This document shows, piece by piece, positions 24,993-32,453 of a DNA stretch of 45,522 nucleotides. The DNA comes from an uncultured Lachnospiraceae bacterium (GTDB lineage Bacteria > Bacillota > Clostridia > Lachnospirales > Lachnospiraceae). The stretch's first letter is position 1. Each line of letters begins with the position of its first letter. Location: the NCBI GenBank assembly GCA_900550475.1, contig URSA01000018.1, forward strand, positions 1 through 45,522. Reading direction: 5' to 3'. Made by a program: the position numbers and the translations under genes. The notes beneath the pieces were generated by a model. It ran no database searches. It saw nothing but the letters and a program-made list of their open reading frames with translations, and was not told the origin of the DNA.

Positions 24993-26081
24993 ATGATATC
25001 CAGTCAGGTGATTCAGACAAGCATAGAGGAGTTGAAGGCAATCACGAAGGTTGATATTTGTGTCTACGATACAAACGGAAACCGGGTTGCCGGTACCACG
25101 GAAATGACGGATGTGACAGAGGGTCTCATCACCGGCTTTGCACATTCTCCTGCGGACAGTCAGGTGATCGGTGTGCACCACCTTCTGAAGATCATGGACG
25201 AGGGAGAGCTCTTGTATGTCCTTGTGGCAAGAGGCGCTCAGGATGATGTCTATATGGTGGGCAAGATTGCGGTATCGCAGATACAGAATCTGATTATTGC
25301 ATATAAGGAGCGGTTTGACCGCAATAATTTTTTCCAGAATCTTTTGTTGGACAATCTGCTGCTTGTGGATATTTACAACCGTGCCAAAAAGCTCCATGTG
25401 GAGGTCTCGGTTCCCAGAGTGGTCTTTTTGGTTGAGGCGAGACTGGAAAAGGACGGAATTGTGACGGAGCTGCTGAGAAGCATGTTTTCTTCACAGGGAA
25501 ACGATTATATCACGGCAGTGGATGAGAGCAGCGTGATCCTGATCAAGTCTCTGGAGGAGGGTTATACGCAGGAGAGCCTGACGGAGACGGCGGAGACCAT
25601 CGTGGCAATGATGAACACGGAGGCAATGCTGAATGTGAGAGTTGCCTACGGTACGGTGGTGCAGGAGCTGAAGGATGTGTCCAAATCCTACAAGGAAGCC
25701 AAGATGGCTCTGGATGTGGGAAAGATTTTCTATGTGGAAAGAAATGTGACGGCGTACAGCACGCTGGGCATCGGCAGATTGATCTACCAGTTGCCCGTGA
25801 ACCTGTGCCGCATCTTCATACAGGAGATTTTCGGGGACAACATCCCCGAGGAACTGGATGATGAGATGTTAAGCACCATCAATAAATTCTTTGAAAACAA
25901 TCTGAATGTGTCGGAGACATCAAGACAGCTTTTTGTTCACCGCAATACCTTGGTATACCGTATTGAAAAGCTGCAAAAGAGCACGGGTCTTGATATCCGT
26001 ACCTTTGATGATGCGCTGACGTTTAAGATCGCCCTGATGGTGGTCAATTACATGAAATATCTGGACTCTATGGAATATTAA
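24993..26081 (+). CDS. CdaR/PucR-family transcriptional regulator (sugar-diacid-recognition-like)
   Basis: 362 residues from MISSQVIQTSIEELKAIT. The frame is open further upstream only through the terminator. The N-terminal ~130 residues fit the putative sugar-diacid recognition domain of CdaR, a PAS/Cache-like sensor (VDICVYDTNGNRVAGT). The middle has a GGDEF-like regulatory fold without catalytic motif. The C-terminus is the PucR helix-turn-helix (FFENNLNVSETSRQLFVHRNTLVYRIEKLQ). It sits directly behind the orphan sugar ATPase gene, which suggests control of carbohydrate use. The ligand cannot be read from sequence. Confidence 0.88.
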   Translation: MISSQVIQTSIEELKAITKVDICVYDTNGNRVAGTTEMTDVTEGLITGFAHSPADSQVIGVHHLLKIMDEGELLYVLVARGAQDDVYMVGKIAVSQIQNLIIAYKERFDRNNFFQNLLLDNLLLVDIYNRAKKLHVEVSVPRVVFLVEARLEKDGIVTELLRSMFSSQGNDYITAVDESSVILIKSLEEGYTQESLTETAETIVAMMNTEAMLNVRVAYGTVVQELKDVSKSYKEAKMALDVGKIFYVERNVTAYSTLGIGRLIYQLPVNLCRIFIQEIFGDNIPEELDDEMLSTINKFFENNLNVSETSRQLFVHRNTLVYRIEKLQKSTGLDIRTFDDALTFKIALMVVNYMKYLDSMEY

Positions 26082-26082
26082 T

Positions 26083-26260
26083 TCCACGGAATATTGATTT
26101 CGTGGTTTGAAAAATCACCTGCGGAGCGGGTGATTGCCCTGCAGGATCGCAACCGACATAACGTGCCGCCGTATGCATACGGAATCGTCAAAATTTTCAT
26201 CCTGTGCAGCCTGATTGACGGGAATTTCATTCCAAATCTGGAAACCACGGAAACCGGTTA
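26083..26260 (+). ncRNA. Candidate structured RNA (riboswitch-like) upstream of the DUF6128-like gene
   Basis: An 11-base-pair closing stem can form between 26098-26108 (TTCGTGGTTT region) and 26242-26252 (AAACCACGGAA). Inside it are four local helices: AATCACC/GGTGATT (26113-26119 with 26129-26135), CTGCAGGAT with ATCC-TG-TGCAG (26139-26147 with 26199-26209), CCGTA/TACGG with loop TGCA (26169-26182), and GGAAT/ATTCC (26221-26233). The CGTGG strand of the closing stem can instead pair with CCACG at 26084-26088, an alternative fold. No reading frame or known riboswitch motif is seen. A terminator-like hairpin follows at 26286. Evidence is hand-found pairing only. Confidence 0.35.
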
Positions 26261-26285
26261 ATTTGAATAGTCATATATGAAGTTG

Positions 26286-26334
26286 CCCCCGAATATAATG
26301 GTAATGAAAATTACAATGGTATTCGGGGGTTTTT
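26286..26334 (+). terminator. Strong terminator-like hairpin touching the next start codon
   Basis: CCCCCGAATA (26286-26295) pairs perfectly with TATTCGGGGG (26320-26329). An inner GTAAT/ATTAC stem (26301-26305 with 26310-26314) has a GAAA loop. Five T residues (26330-26334) run directly into the ATG at 26335. It may end transcription from the left, and its G-run is also the only possible ribosome binding site for the next gene. Confidence 0.75.
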
Positions 26335-27321
26335 ATGACGGAAATGGACAAGGTTCTTTATGACAAAAAAATAGTATATCTGGATTATCTGGAACGAGGG
26401 GAAAAAGTAAAAAACGGCGGCTTTGTAAAATGGGAGTCGAAGGGCGCAGAGAGCCGGGTGCAGGTTCGGGTCAGGGGGCTGTATCCGACGGATACGCTTC
26501 AGGGAGAAATTCTGCTTGTGTCTGCCGGAAAGCTGTACAGAGCGGATCGGATCGGTCTGCAGTTCGGCGCGGGAGAATATGCCGGAATCTGGAAAAATGA
26601 CGATCTGGCAGGCACGGGGCTTTCCTTCGCGGAATGTGACGGCGTGCAGGTTCAGATCTCCGATAAACGCATCCTGCGGGGACAGTGGAGGGAGCGCGCT
26701 GCGATCGAACAGGAGTCAATCGAACCGGAGCCGACCGGGGCGGCGAGGCAGGAGAATGAGCCGGAGGTGAACACAGAATCGAAGATACAGGAGACAAGCG
26801 CAGATCCCGCAGAGGCAGAGATGCAGGAGGCAAGCGCAGATCCCGCAGAGGCAGAGATGCAGGAGGCAAGCACAGATCCCACAGTGCAGCCGGAGGCGGC
26901 GCATGAGGAGGCGGCTTGCGACCAGCCAATCCGTGAACCTGTGAGGGAAAAGCCCGAGAGAGCCGTGATCGCCGGCGACAAATGGGAGCAGCTGCGCAGG
27001 CTGTATCCCAAGATCCGTCCTTTTGCGGACAGGAGAGAGTTTCTGTCGCTGACCCCAAGGGATTTTGTGGTGCTGGCGCACGGCTATCACATTCTGGTGC
27101 AGAACAGCTTCCTGCTTCACGGATATTACAATTACGGGCATGTGGTTCTGACGAGAAAGGGGAACCGAGGGGAAGAAATCTTTTATCTGGGAGTTCCGGG
27201 AGTCTATTTTGAGAGGGAGAAGCAGGCGGCGCTCATGTTTGGCTTTGAAGGCTTCGAGGCAGCAAACGAACAGGCGGAGGAGGGAGGCTTCGGCTATTAC
27301 ATGAAGAGGGTGGAGATTTAA
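26335..27321 (+). CDS. DUF6128-like protein of unknown function
   Basis: 328 residues. The N-terminal ~125 residues form a beta-rich domain (KIVYLDYLERGEKVKNGGFVKW; VRVRGLYPTD; GTGLSFAECDGVQV). A variable acidic linker (about 130-210) holds a 12-residue repeat. The C-terminal ~110 residues are well ordered (WEQLRRLYPKIRPFADRREFLSLTPRDFVVL; LLHGYYNYGHVVLTRKG; FYLGVPGVYFEREKQAA). This plan resembles the Lachnospiraceae proteins annotated as DUF6128; no activity is known to me. The start at 26335 abuts a hairpin, and a second in-frame ATG at 26344 is possible. It ends tail to tail with the gene on the other strand, overlapping by two bases. Confidence 0.75.
   Translation: MTEMDKVLYDKKIVYLDYLERGEKVKNGGFVKWESKGAESRVQVRVRGLYPTDTLQGEILLVSAGKLYRADRIGLQFGAGEYAGIWKNDDLAGTGLSFAECDGVQVQISDKRILRGQWRERAAIEQESIEPEPTGAARQENEPEVNTESKIQETSADPAEAEMQEASADPAEAEMQEASTDPTVQPEAAHEEAACDQPIREPVREKPERAVIAGDKWEQLRRLYPKIRPFADRREFLSLTPRDFVVLAHGYHILVQNSFLLHGYYNYGHVVLTRKGNRGEEIFYLGVPGVYFEREKQAALMFGFEGFEAANEQAEEGGFGYYMKRVEI
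26791..26880 (+). repeat. 36-base tandem repeat in the DUF6128-like gene
   Basis: Two and a half copies of a 36-base unit begin at 26791, 26827 and 26863, encoding E-(T/A)-SADPAEAEMQ. The first two copies differ at one base, so the expansion is probably recent, and length may vary between strains. Confidence 0.9.
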
Positions 27322-27329
27322 ACACCCTC
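27306..27329. terminator. Bidirectional hairpin across two overlapping stop codons
   Basis: GAGGGTG (27306-27312) pairs perfectly with CACCCTC (27323-27329). The loop contains TTTAAA, which carries the TAA stops of both convergent genes. No T-run follows on either side. Confidence 0.45.
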
Positions 27330-28223
27330 GCCGTCGAAGGCGGGAATAAAGCTTTCCGCAGCAGCCGCCCCTTCCTGAAAAAAGCCGTTTTCAATTCCAA
27401 GGGCGAGACTGTACTGTATCAGGGCATTGTACTCCTTGTGGGAAACGCGGCGGTTCAATTCCGGCATATCGTCAAAGAAACGAACCGGGGTGTACTGGCT
27501 CATAATGCTGTATAAAATGCGGTTTTCGTAGGTGGAAAAGAGGTAATCAAGCACCCGCTCGGAATCGGCAAGGTGGCGCGGCAGCATCATGTGCCGGACG
27601 ATCACGCCCTTTGTCAAAAGACTTGTTTCGGGGTCATAAGCGAATGTTCCCGTCTGGCGGAACATCTCCGCAATGGAGGCGCTTGCCCATGAAAAATAAT
27701 CCGGCGCGTTTGAATAGCGTGCGGAGAGACGGGAGGATACATATTTGAGATCCGGGAGATAAATATCCACAAGCCCATCCAAAGCGCGGATCGTTTCCGG
27801 CTTCTCATAGCCGCCCGTGTTGTATACCACTGGAATGGAAAGCCCGTTTTTTCTTGCATCCCGCAGGGCGGGAATGATTTGTGGCACGAAGTGGGTGGGC
27901 GTTACCAGATTGATGTTGCAGGCGCCCTTTTCCTGCAGCTCAAAGAAAATTTCCGTAAGGCGTTCTTTGGAAATTTCTTTTCCGAAGGGAGCGGCCGCAT
28001 TGGCGCCTGCAATGGAGCCGTTCTGACAAAAGACGCATTGCAGGGGACAGCCGGAAAAAAAGACAGTGCCGGATCCCGCCCCTTTGCAGATGCACGGCTC
28101 TTCCCATGCATGCAGGGCGGCTCTTGCTACCCGGAGCACACTGCCTTCCTTACAATAACCCATATCTTCTTTTGTTCTTGTCACATTACATTCTCTTGGA
28201 CATAATTTGCAGCCCATTCCCAC
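27318..28223 (-). CDS. PflX-like radical SAM protein (pyruvate formate-lyase activase homologue)
   Basis: 301 residues from a GTG at 28223, 10 bases after AAAGGA; an ATG at 28217 is the alternative. The N-terminal cysteine cluster C5-KL-C8-PRE-C12 and the later C24 suggest an accessory iron-sulfur site. The radical SAM motif is C59-PLQ-C63-VF-C66. The following VVYNTGGYEKPETI and DIYLPDLKY strands fit the PflX (COG1313) group, which resembles glycyl-radical activases but has no defined partner. No glycyl-radical enzyme gene is nearby. It begins 41 bases after the SRP RNA with no clear terminator between, so it may be read from the SRP RNA promoter. Confidence 0.85.
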   Translation of the reverse strand: MGMGCKLCPRECNVTRTKEDMGYCKEGSVLRVARAALHAWEEPCICKGAGSGTVFFSGCPLQCVFCQNGSIAGANAAAPFGKEISKERLTEIFFELQEKGACNINLVTPTHFVPQIIPALRDARKNGLSIPVVYNTGGYEKPETIRALDGLVDIYLPDLKYVSSRLSARYSNAPDYFSWASASIAEMFRQTGTFAYDPETSLLTKGVIVRHMMLPRHLADSERVLDYLFSTYENRILYSIMSQYTPVRFFDDMPELNRRVSHKEYNALIQYSLALGIENGFFQEGAAAAESFIPAFDGEGV

Positions 28224-28264
28224 TACGCCGACATCCTTTCCGGACGTCCTCTCCCATAAAAGAA

Positions 28265-28482
28265 TGAAAAGCCGGCATATATCTTTGGGAGGACATTTCT
28301 ATGCGATACTCTCCGGACGACTCCGCCAGGCACCCTTGCGGCACATGTACGATTCCGCTTAGTGCTGCTGTGTTCCCACCCTGACACGGTTCGCAGATGT
28401 CCATTGCGCAAGACCCAAACTTCAACATCGCCCAAAAGAGCCGGCCATAGAAACGCCCGCCTAAAGGCACATGCACGGCTTT
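28265..28482 (-). ncRNA. ffs: Signal recognition particle RNA (large bacterial type)
   Basis: The domain IV region reads GAACCGTGTCAGG...AACACAGCAGCACTAAG, the universal Ffh-binding core. It is flanked by GTTTGGGTCTTGCGCAATGG and ATGTGCCGCAAGGGTGCCTGG, both matching the Bacillus subtilis scRNA. The 5' and 3' ends can form helix 1 (AAAGCCG with CGGCTTT), and CGTTTCTATG pairs with CATAGAAATG, consistent with an Alu-type domain as in Firmicutes. The RNA, about 217 bases, scaffolds Ffh for co-translational protein targeting. Ends are inferred from the promoter and helix 1. Confidence 0.93.
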
Positions 28483-28485
28483 CTT

Positions 28486-28514
28486 AGTATATCGGTTTTG
28501 GCGGTGTGTGTCAA
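28486..28514 (-). promoter_or_regulatory. Promoter of the SRP RNA
   Basis: On the minus strand a perfect TTGACA (28514-28509) and TATACT (28491-28486) are 17 bases apart, placing transcription start at the first bases of SRP helix 1. Confidence 0.92.
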
Positions 28515-28529
28515 GGGAAGCGAAGAGAA

Positions 28530-29126
28530 TTATTGCATAAAGCGGTCGCGGATCACCGTCTCCAGAACAGCGGCGGAGCCTTCGATGCCGAAGGAGCTGC
28601 TGTTGAGCATCAGATCCTTGTTGCTGTATTCGTCCTTGTAATTTTCACAGTAGCGCTTGTGATAGAGCTGACGGGAGCGATCCACGGAACGGATCATTTT
28701 CTCAGCGGTGGAGGCATCCATGCCAAGATGATGGATGCAGTTGTCGTATCGGGACTCATAGGGGGCAAATACAAAGACGGAGAGTCGGTTCTTCATGGAG
28801 TGAAGAATGCTGTCGGCGCATCTGCCCACAATGATGCAGGATTCCTTTGCAGCGAGATCCTCAATAATATTTTTCTGGATCAGGAAAATTTCATCCTGCA
28901 TGCTGGAAATGCCCATGCCGAGAGGATACTGTCTTTTGAAATAGACGGAGCCGGAGGTCTCCTCCGTATCGCTGACCAATGAGAGGGGGAGCTGCATGCG
29001 TTTTGCGGTTTCCTCCACAATATCCCGGTCGTAAAAGGGAATCTGTAAACGCTCGGAGAGAGAGTGGGCGATGGAACGCCCCATGCTGCCGAATTGTCTT
29101 GATACCGTGATCACAAATTTGTCCAT
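28530..29126 (-). CDS. Cytidylate kinase-like family protein
   Basis: 198 residues from MDKFVITVSRQFG; GGAG lies six bases before this ATG, and a longer ATG at 29138 is less well placed. The opening SRQFGSMGRSIAHSL and YDRDIVEE correspond to the P-loop and substrate region of the cytidylate-kinase-like family common in Clostridia. The P-loop is degenerate (GSMGRS, without the usual lysine), so kinase activity on CMP is doubtful. VGRCADSIL and RYDNCIHH follow the family pattern. It is the last gene of the amino-acid importer operon, 38 bases after a permease, although its role there is unclear. Confidence 0.85.
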   Translation of the reverse strand: MDKFVITVSRQFGSMGRSIAHSLSERLQIPFYDRDIVEETAKRMQLPLSLVSDTEETSGSVYFKRQYPLGMGISSMQDEIFLIQKNIIEDLAAKESCIIVGRCADSILHSMKNRLSVFVFAPYESRYDNCIHHLGMDASTAEKMIRSVDRSRQLYHKRYCENYKDEYSNKDLMLNSSSFGIEGSAAVLETVIRDRFMQ

Positions 29127-29164
29127 AGCAATCTCCATTCCGGGAAAATCCCGACTTAAATTTG

Positions 29165-29905
29165 TTATGCCCTTTTTCCCTGAAGCGCCCTGACGGTGCA
29201 GGACAGGGCAAAATTAATCGCAAAATAGATCAGCGCCGCAAGCCCGAACAACACAAACACATCGGACACATTCGTGGTGCCGGAGCCGTTGTAGTTGTAA
29301 GCGGCGTTCATAATCTGCCTGACGCGCGCCATCAGCTCGATCACCGCAACATTGGCAAGGTAAGAGGAATCCTTGACGGTGGTGATGACCTGGCTGAGCA
29401 GCGTGGGAATAATGTTGCGGTATGCCTGAGGCAGAACGATGTACCACATGATCTGCAAGGTGGAAAAGCCCTGGGCGCGTCCCGCTTCAAACTGTCCGGA
29501 TGCTACCGAGTTTAAACCGCCCCGGACGATTTCCGCAATGACGGAGGAGGTAAAGAGGATGAGGGCAATGCATGCCTTGAACAAAAGCTTTACCTCAACG
29601 GATGTCAGTCCGAACATTTTATGCTGCAGAAAAGAGGGACACGGACAAAATACAACGCAGATAAAAATCCACAAAAGCAGAGGCGTATTGCGGAAAATTT
29701 CAATGTATGCCACGGCAATCCATTTGAATATCCTGCTTTTCCATGTGTTGCAGTAGTTTCTCACCATTGCCAGAACAGAGCCGATCAGAATACCCAGAAT
29801 AACGGCGAGAACAGCGATTACCAGCGTGAAGGCTACACCCTTTAAGATGTATAGCAAAACTGCCGGATTGGAAATGATTTTTAAGCTTCCCTGAAAATCA
29901 CTCAT
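29165..29905 (-). CDS. Polar amino-acid ABC transporter permease
   Basis: 246 residues with about five membrane spans (LYILKGVAFTLVIAVLAVILGILIG; ALILFTSSVIAEIV; and others). The EAA coupling loop reads GQFEAGRAQGFSTLQIMWYIVLPQ, split here as EAGRAQGF and IVLPQ, the HisM/GlnP signature that docks on the ATPase. It is the second of two permease genes and would pair with the 29933-30640 product. Confidence 0.93.
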   Translation of the reverse strand: MSDFQGSLKIISNPAVLLYILKGVAFTLVIAVLAVILGILIGSVLAMVRNYCNTWKSRIFKWIAVAYIEIFRNTPLLLWIFICVVFCPCPSFLQHKMFGLTSVEVKLLFKACIALILFTSSVIAEIVRGGLNSVASGQFEAGRAQGFSTLQIMWYIVLPQAYRNIIPTLLSQVITTVKDSSYLANVAVIELMARVRQIMNAAYNYNGSGTTNVSDVFVLFGLAALIYFAINFALSCTVRALQGKRA

Positions 29906-29932
29906 ATTTCAGCACGACCTTTCCTATGGTTT

Positions 29933-30640
29933 TCATTGTCTGGCGCCCACATTGATGCGGGCTTCCCGCCGTTTCAAGGTGTTCTCCCACAGGCTTGCCA
30001 GCGTGGAGAGCGGAAAACAGATAATAAAGAAGAGGACTCCGCTGACAATGTAGGCGGGTGCGTAAGCGCCTCCTGTGGTGGCGCCCGTCACAAAGCTGTA
30101 TGTTACGGAAATCAGATCCGTACCGCCTACAATGTACAGACAGGAAGTGTTTTTGATCAGATTTACGACCTGATTCATCATGGGAGGAAGGATCACCTTG
30201 ATGCTCTGCGGCAGGATAATGTAGTACATGCGCTGGATATAGCTGAATCCCTGCGCCTGTGCGGCCTCAAACTGTCCCTTGGGCACGGATTCGATGCCCG
30301 CCCGGACAACCTCTGCCATGTAGGCGCCGTGATAGATGCCGAGCGCCACGATACCTGTCGCCACAATGCCGATGCTGTGGCCGGAGAAGGCAAGCGCATA
30401 GTACAGGAAACACATCTGCAATATGACGGGAGTGTTCTGAATAAACTCCACATAAACCCTTGCTATGGCCTTGAGCACCTTGTTGTGTCCGGTTGCCATA
30501 AGCCCAAACAGGATTCCGAGAATGAGGGAAATGAGCAGGCCGAACAGCGCCGTGATCACGGTGTGCTCCAAGCCAAGCAGGAATGTACTGCGGAAGGTCC
30601 ATACCTTTCCCCATGCGTCTGCCGAAAAAATACCAGCCAT
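29933..30640 (-). CDS. Polar amino-acid ABC transporter permease
   Basis: 235 residues. Membrane spans include HTVITALFGLLISLILGILFG and GIVATGIVALGIYHGAYM. The EAA loop is EAAQAQGFSYIQR followed by IILPQ. A good GGAGG site lies before the start. With the following permease it forms the heterodimeric channel of a glutamine/glutamate/polar amino-acid-type importer. Confidence 0.93.
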   Translation of the reverse strand: MAGIFSADAWGKVWTFRSTFLLGLEHTVITALFGLLISLILGILFGLMATGHNKVLKAIARVYVEFIQNTPVILQMCFLYYALAFSGHSIGIVATGIVALGIYHGAYMAEVVRAGIESVPKGQFEAAQAQGFSYIQRMYYIILPQSIKVILPPMMNQVVNLIKNTSCLYIVGGTDLISVTYSFVTGATTGGAYAPAYIVSGVLFFIICFPLSTLASLWENTLKRREARINVGARQ

Positions 30641-30663
30641 ATGCTTACCTCCTGAATTGTTAC

Positions 30664-31569
30664 TTAGTTCAGACCATACTCCGATACAAGTCCGTCAATG
30701 GTTCCGTCGGACAGCCAGGTGGTCACAAGCTCCTCACACAGAGCGGAGAAGCCGGAACCCTTTTTGGTTGCAATGCCATACTCCTGCGGGGAGAAACGAT
30801 CTTCGATGTAGGAACGACCGTCCGTCTTGTAGATTGCAAGGATGGACTTGTCTACGCAGAAGGCATCAACCTCGCCTGCGCTCAGAGCGGTGGAAATAGC
30901 GGGATAATCCTCGTACTGCTGGAAGGAAACGCCGGTTGTCCATGTAGCGGCGTCAAAGGTTTCCTCATCAAAGCCCTCACCGTCCAGAACACCGGCGGCG
31001 ATCATAGCCTTGACCAACGCCTTTGCGGAGGTGGAACCGGAGGAAACACCAACCTTTTTGTCTGCCAGATCTGCAAGAGTGGTGATGCCGGAAGCATCCT
31101 CAACCAGAACGGTAACGGCGTCCGTGAAGTAGGGGGTAGTGAAATCCCAGCTCTGCTTTCTTTCCTCAGTGATGGTAAAGGTTGCCAGAACACAGTCGAT
31201 ATCGCCTGCGTCCAGAAGCTCGGTGCGGGTAGCGGCGGTAACGGTGGTAAACTCAATATCCACACCCAGATATTCTGCAATTTTCTTTGCAATGTCAATT
31301 TCAAGTCCGGTGTATTCGCCTGTCAGGGTATCCTGCAGACCAAAGCCGGGAACGGCGTTCTTTACGCCTACGCGCAACACGCCGCGGTCAATGATCGCCT
31401 GCACATCTGGATCGGTGGCGCCGGTATCTTCCGGCGTGGAAGCTTCGGGAGTGCTTACGGAAGGAACAGTTGGCTCCTTGGAAGTCGAGGATGATGCGGT
31501 GTCACCACATCCCGTGATCATGGCTGCGGCCATAATACCTGCTAAAAATAATGCCAGTTTCTTTTTCAT
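30664..31569 (-). CDS. Amino-acid ABC transporter substrate-binding lipoprotein
   Basis: 301 residues. The signal peptide MKKKLALFLAGIMAAAMITGC ends in a lipobox with Cys21, so the mature protein is lipid-anchored outside the membrane. A Ser/Thr/Pro/Glu linker follows to about residue 48. The periplasmic-binding type II fold then begins with IIDRGVLRVGVK and includes YTGLEIDIAKKIAEYLG, the arginine-containing TEERKQSWDFTTPYF, and DLADKKVGVSSGSTSAKAL. These features fit glutamine/cysteine/polar amino-acid binders. The exact ligand is not readable. Confidence 0.93.
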   Translation of the reverse strand: MKKKLALFLAGIMAAAMITGCGDTASSSTSKEPTVPSVSTPEASTPEDTGATDPDVQAIIDRGVLRVGVKNAVPGFGLQDTLTGEYTGLEIDIAKKIAEYLGVDIEFTTVTAATRTELLDAGDIDCVLATFTITEERKQSWDFTTPYFTDAVTVLVEDASGITTLADLADKKVGVSSGSTSAKALVKAMIAAGVLDGEGFDEETFDAATWTTGVSFQQYEDYPAISTALSAGEVDAFCVDKSILAIYKTDGRSYIEDRFSPQEYGIATKKGSGFSALCEELVTTWLSDGTIDGLVSEYGLN

Positions 31570-31624
31570 AATAGTTCTCCTCCTGTTTCATAAATTTATC
31601 TGAAAGCACCGGGTGCTTTGAGAT

Positions 31625-32353
31625 CTAACGGATAATTTTTCCAAGGAACTGTCTGACACGCTCGTTTTCCGGGTTTTCAAAGAAATGCGTCGGCGTGCCC
31701 TCCTCAATGATCTGCCCGTCCGCCATAAATACGATGCGGTCGGCGACCTGTCTGGCAAATCCCATCTCATGTGTGACCACGACCATGGTAATGTTTTCCT
31801 TTGCCAGCTTGATCATGACGTCCAAAACCTCCTGAATCGTCTCGGGATCCAGCGCGGAGGTGGGCTCGTCAAACAAAATGATCTTTGTCTGGGCGCACAG
31901 GGCGCGGGCAATGGCGATACGCTGCTGCTGTCCGCCGGAGAGCGTTACCGGATAAACATTTGCCTTGTCCCGGAGCCCTACCACATCCAGATAGTGAAAA
32001 GCGAGCTCCTCCGCCTCGGTGCGGCTCTTATGATGCAGCTTCATGGGCGCAAGCGTCAGATTTTTCAGGACGGTCATATGCGGATACAGGTTGAACTGCT
32101 GGAAAACCATGGAGGTCGTCTCGCGGATCAAATGTACCTTATTCTGGTGGGTAAGGTGCTTGCCGTCAATGTAGACCTTGCCGCTGGTGGGCTCCTCCAG
32201 AAAGTTCATACAGCGGACGGTGGTGGACTTTCCCGATCCGGAAGGCCCGATGACTACCAGCTTTTCGCCCTCCGCAACCTCCAGATTGACATCCTTCAAA
32301 ACCTTCAGATCGCCGAAACTCTTGTTCACATGCTCCAGTTTGATCATTGCCAT
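31625..32353 (-). CDS. Amino-acid ABC transporter ATP-binding protein (GlnQ-like)
   Basis: 242 residues from MAMIKLEHVNKSFG, preceded by GGAGG at 32365-32361. Walker A GPSGSGKSTT, Q-loop FQQFNLYPHMTVL, signature LSGGQQQRIAIARAL, Walker B ILFDEPTSALDPE and H-loop VTHEMGFA are all intact. It is the first gene of a leftward operon with the binding protein and two permeases. It has its own promoter and a hairpin leader. Confidence 0.94.
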   Translation of the reverse strand: MAMIKLEHVNKSFGDLKVLKDVNLEVAEGEKLVVIGPSGSGKSTTVRCMNFLEEPTSGKVYIDGKHLTHQNKVHLIRETTSMVFQQFNLYPHMTVLKNLTLAPMKLHHKSRTEAEELAFHYLDVVGLRDKANVYPVTLSGGQQQRIAIARALCAQTKIILFDEPTSALDPETIQEVLDVMIKLAKENITMVVVTHEMGFARQVADRIVFMADGQIIEEGTPTHFFENPENERVRQFLGKIIR

Positions 32354-32371
32354 AAGGATTCCTCCCAAACG

Positions 32372-32403
32372 AAAAAGCGCTCTGAGATATATCCTCAAAG
32401 CGC
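32372..32403 (-). terminator. Attenuator-like hairpin in the importer leader
   Basis: On the minus strand GCGCTTTGAG (32403-32394) pairs with CTCAGAGCGC (32386-32377), with one G-U pair, followed by TTTTT (32376-32372). It lies between the promoter and the glnQ-like ribosome binding site. Confidence 0.65.
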
Positions 32404-32423
32404 CTTTGCTTTTTTGATTTTTA

Positions 32424-32453
32424 GATTGTATACCATGATACAATCCTTGTCAA
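32424..32453 (-). promoter_or_regulatory. Promoter with overlapping palindrome for the amino-acid importer operon
   Basis: On the minus strand TTGACA (32453-32448) and TACAAT (32430-32425) are 17 bases apart. The spacer and -10 contain a perfect inverted repeat, GATTGTAT-6-ATACAATC (32445-32424), well placed as a repressor operator. The -35 overlaps the tadA stop codon. Confidence 0.85.

Noticed and set aside
26169..26182. CCGTATGCATACGG as a protein operator
   Set aside because: No promoter lies next to it; it fits better as a hairpin of the proposed folded RNA.
28186..28476. Open frame within the SRP RNA
   Set aside because: The region is a structural RNA; the frame has no ribosome binding site.
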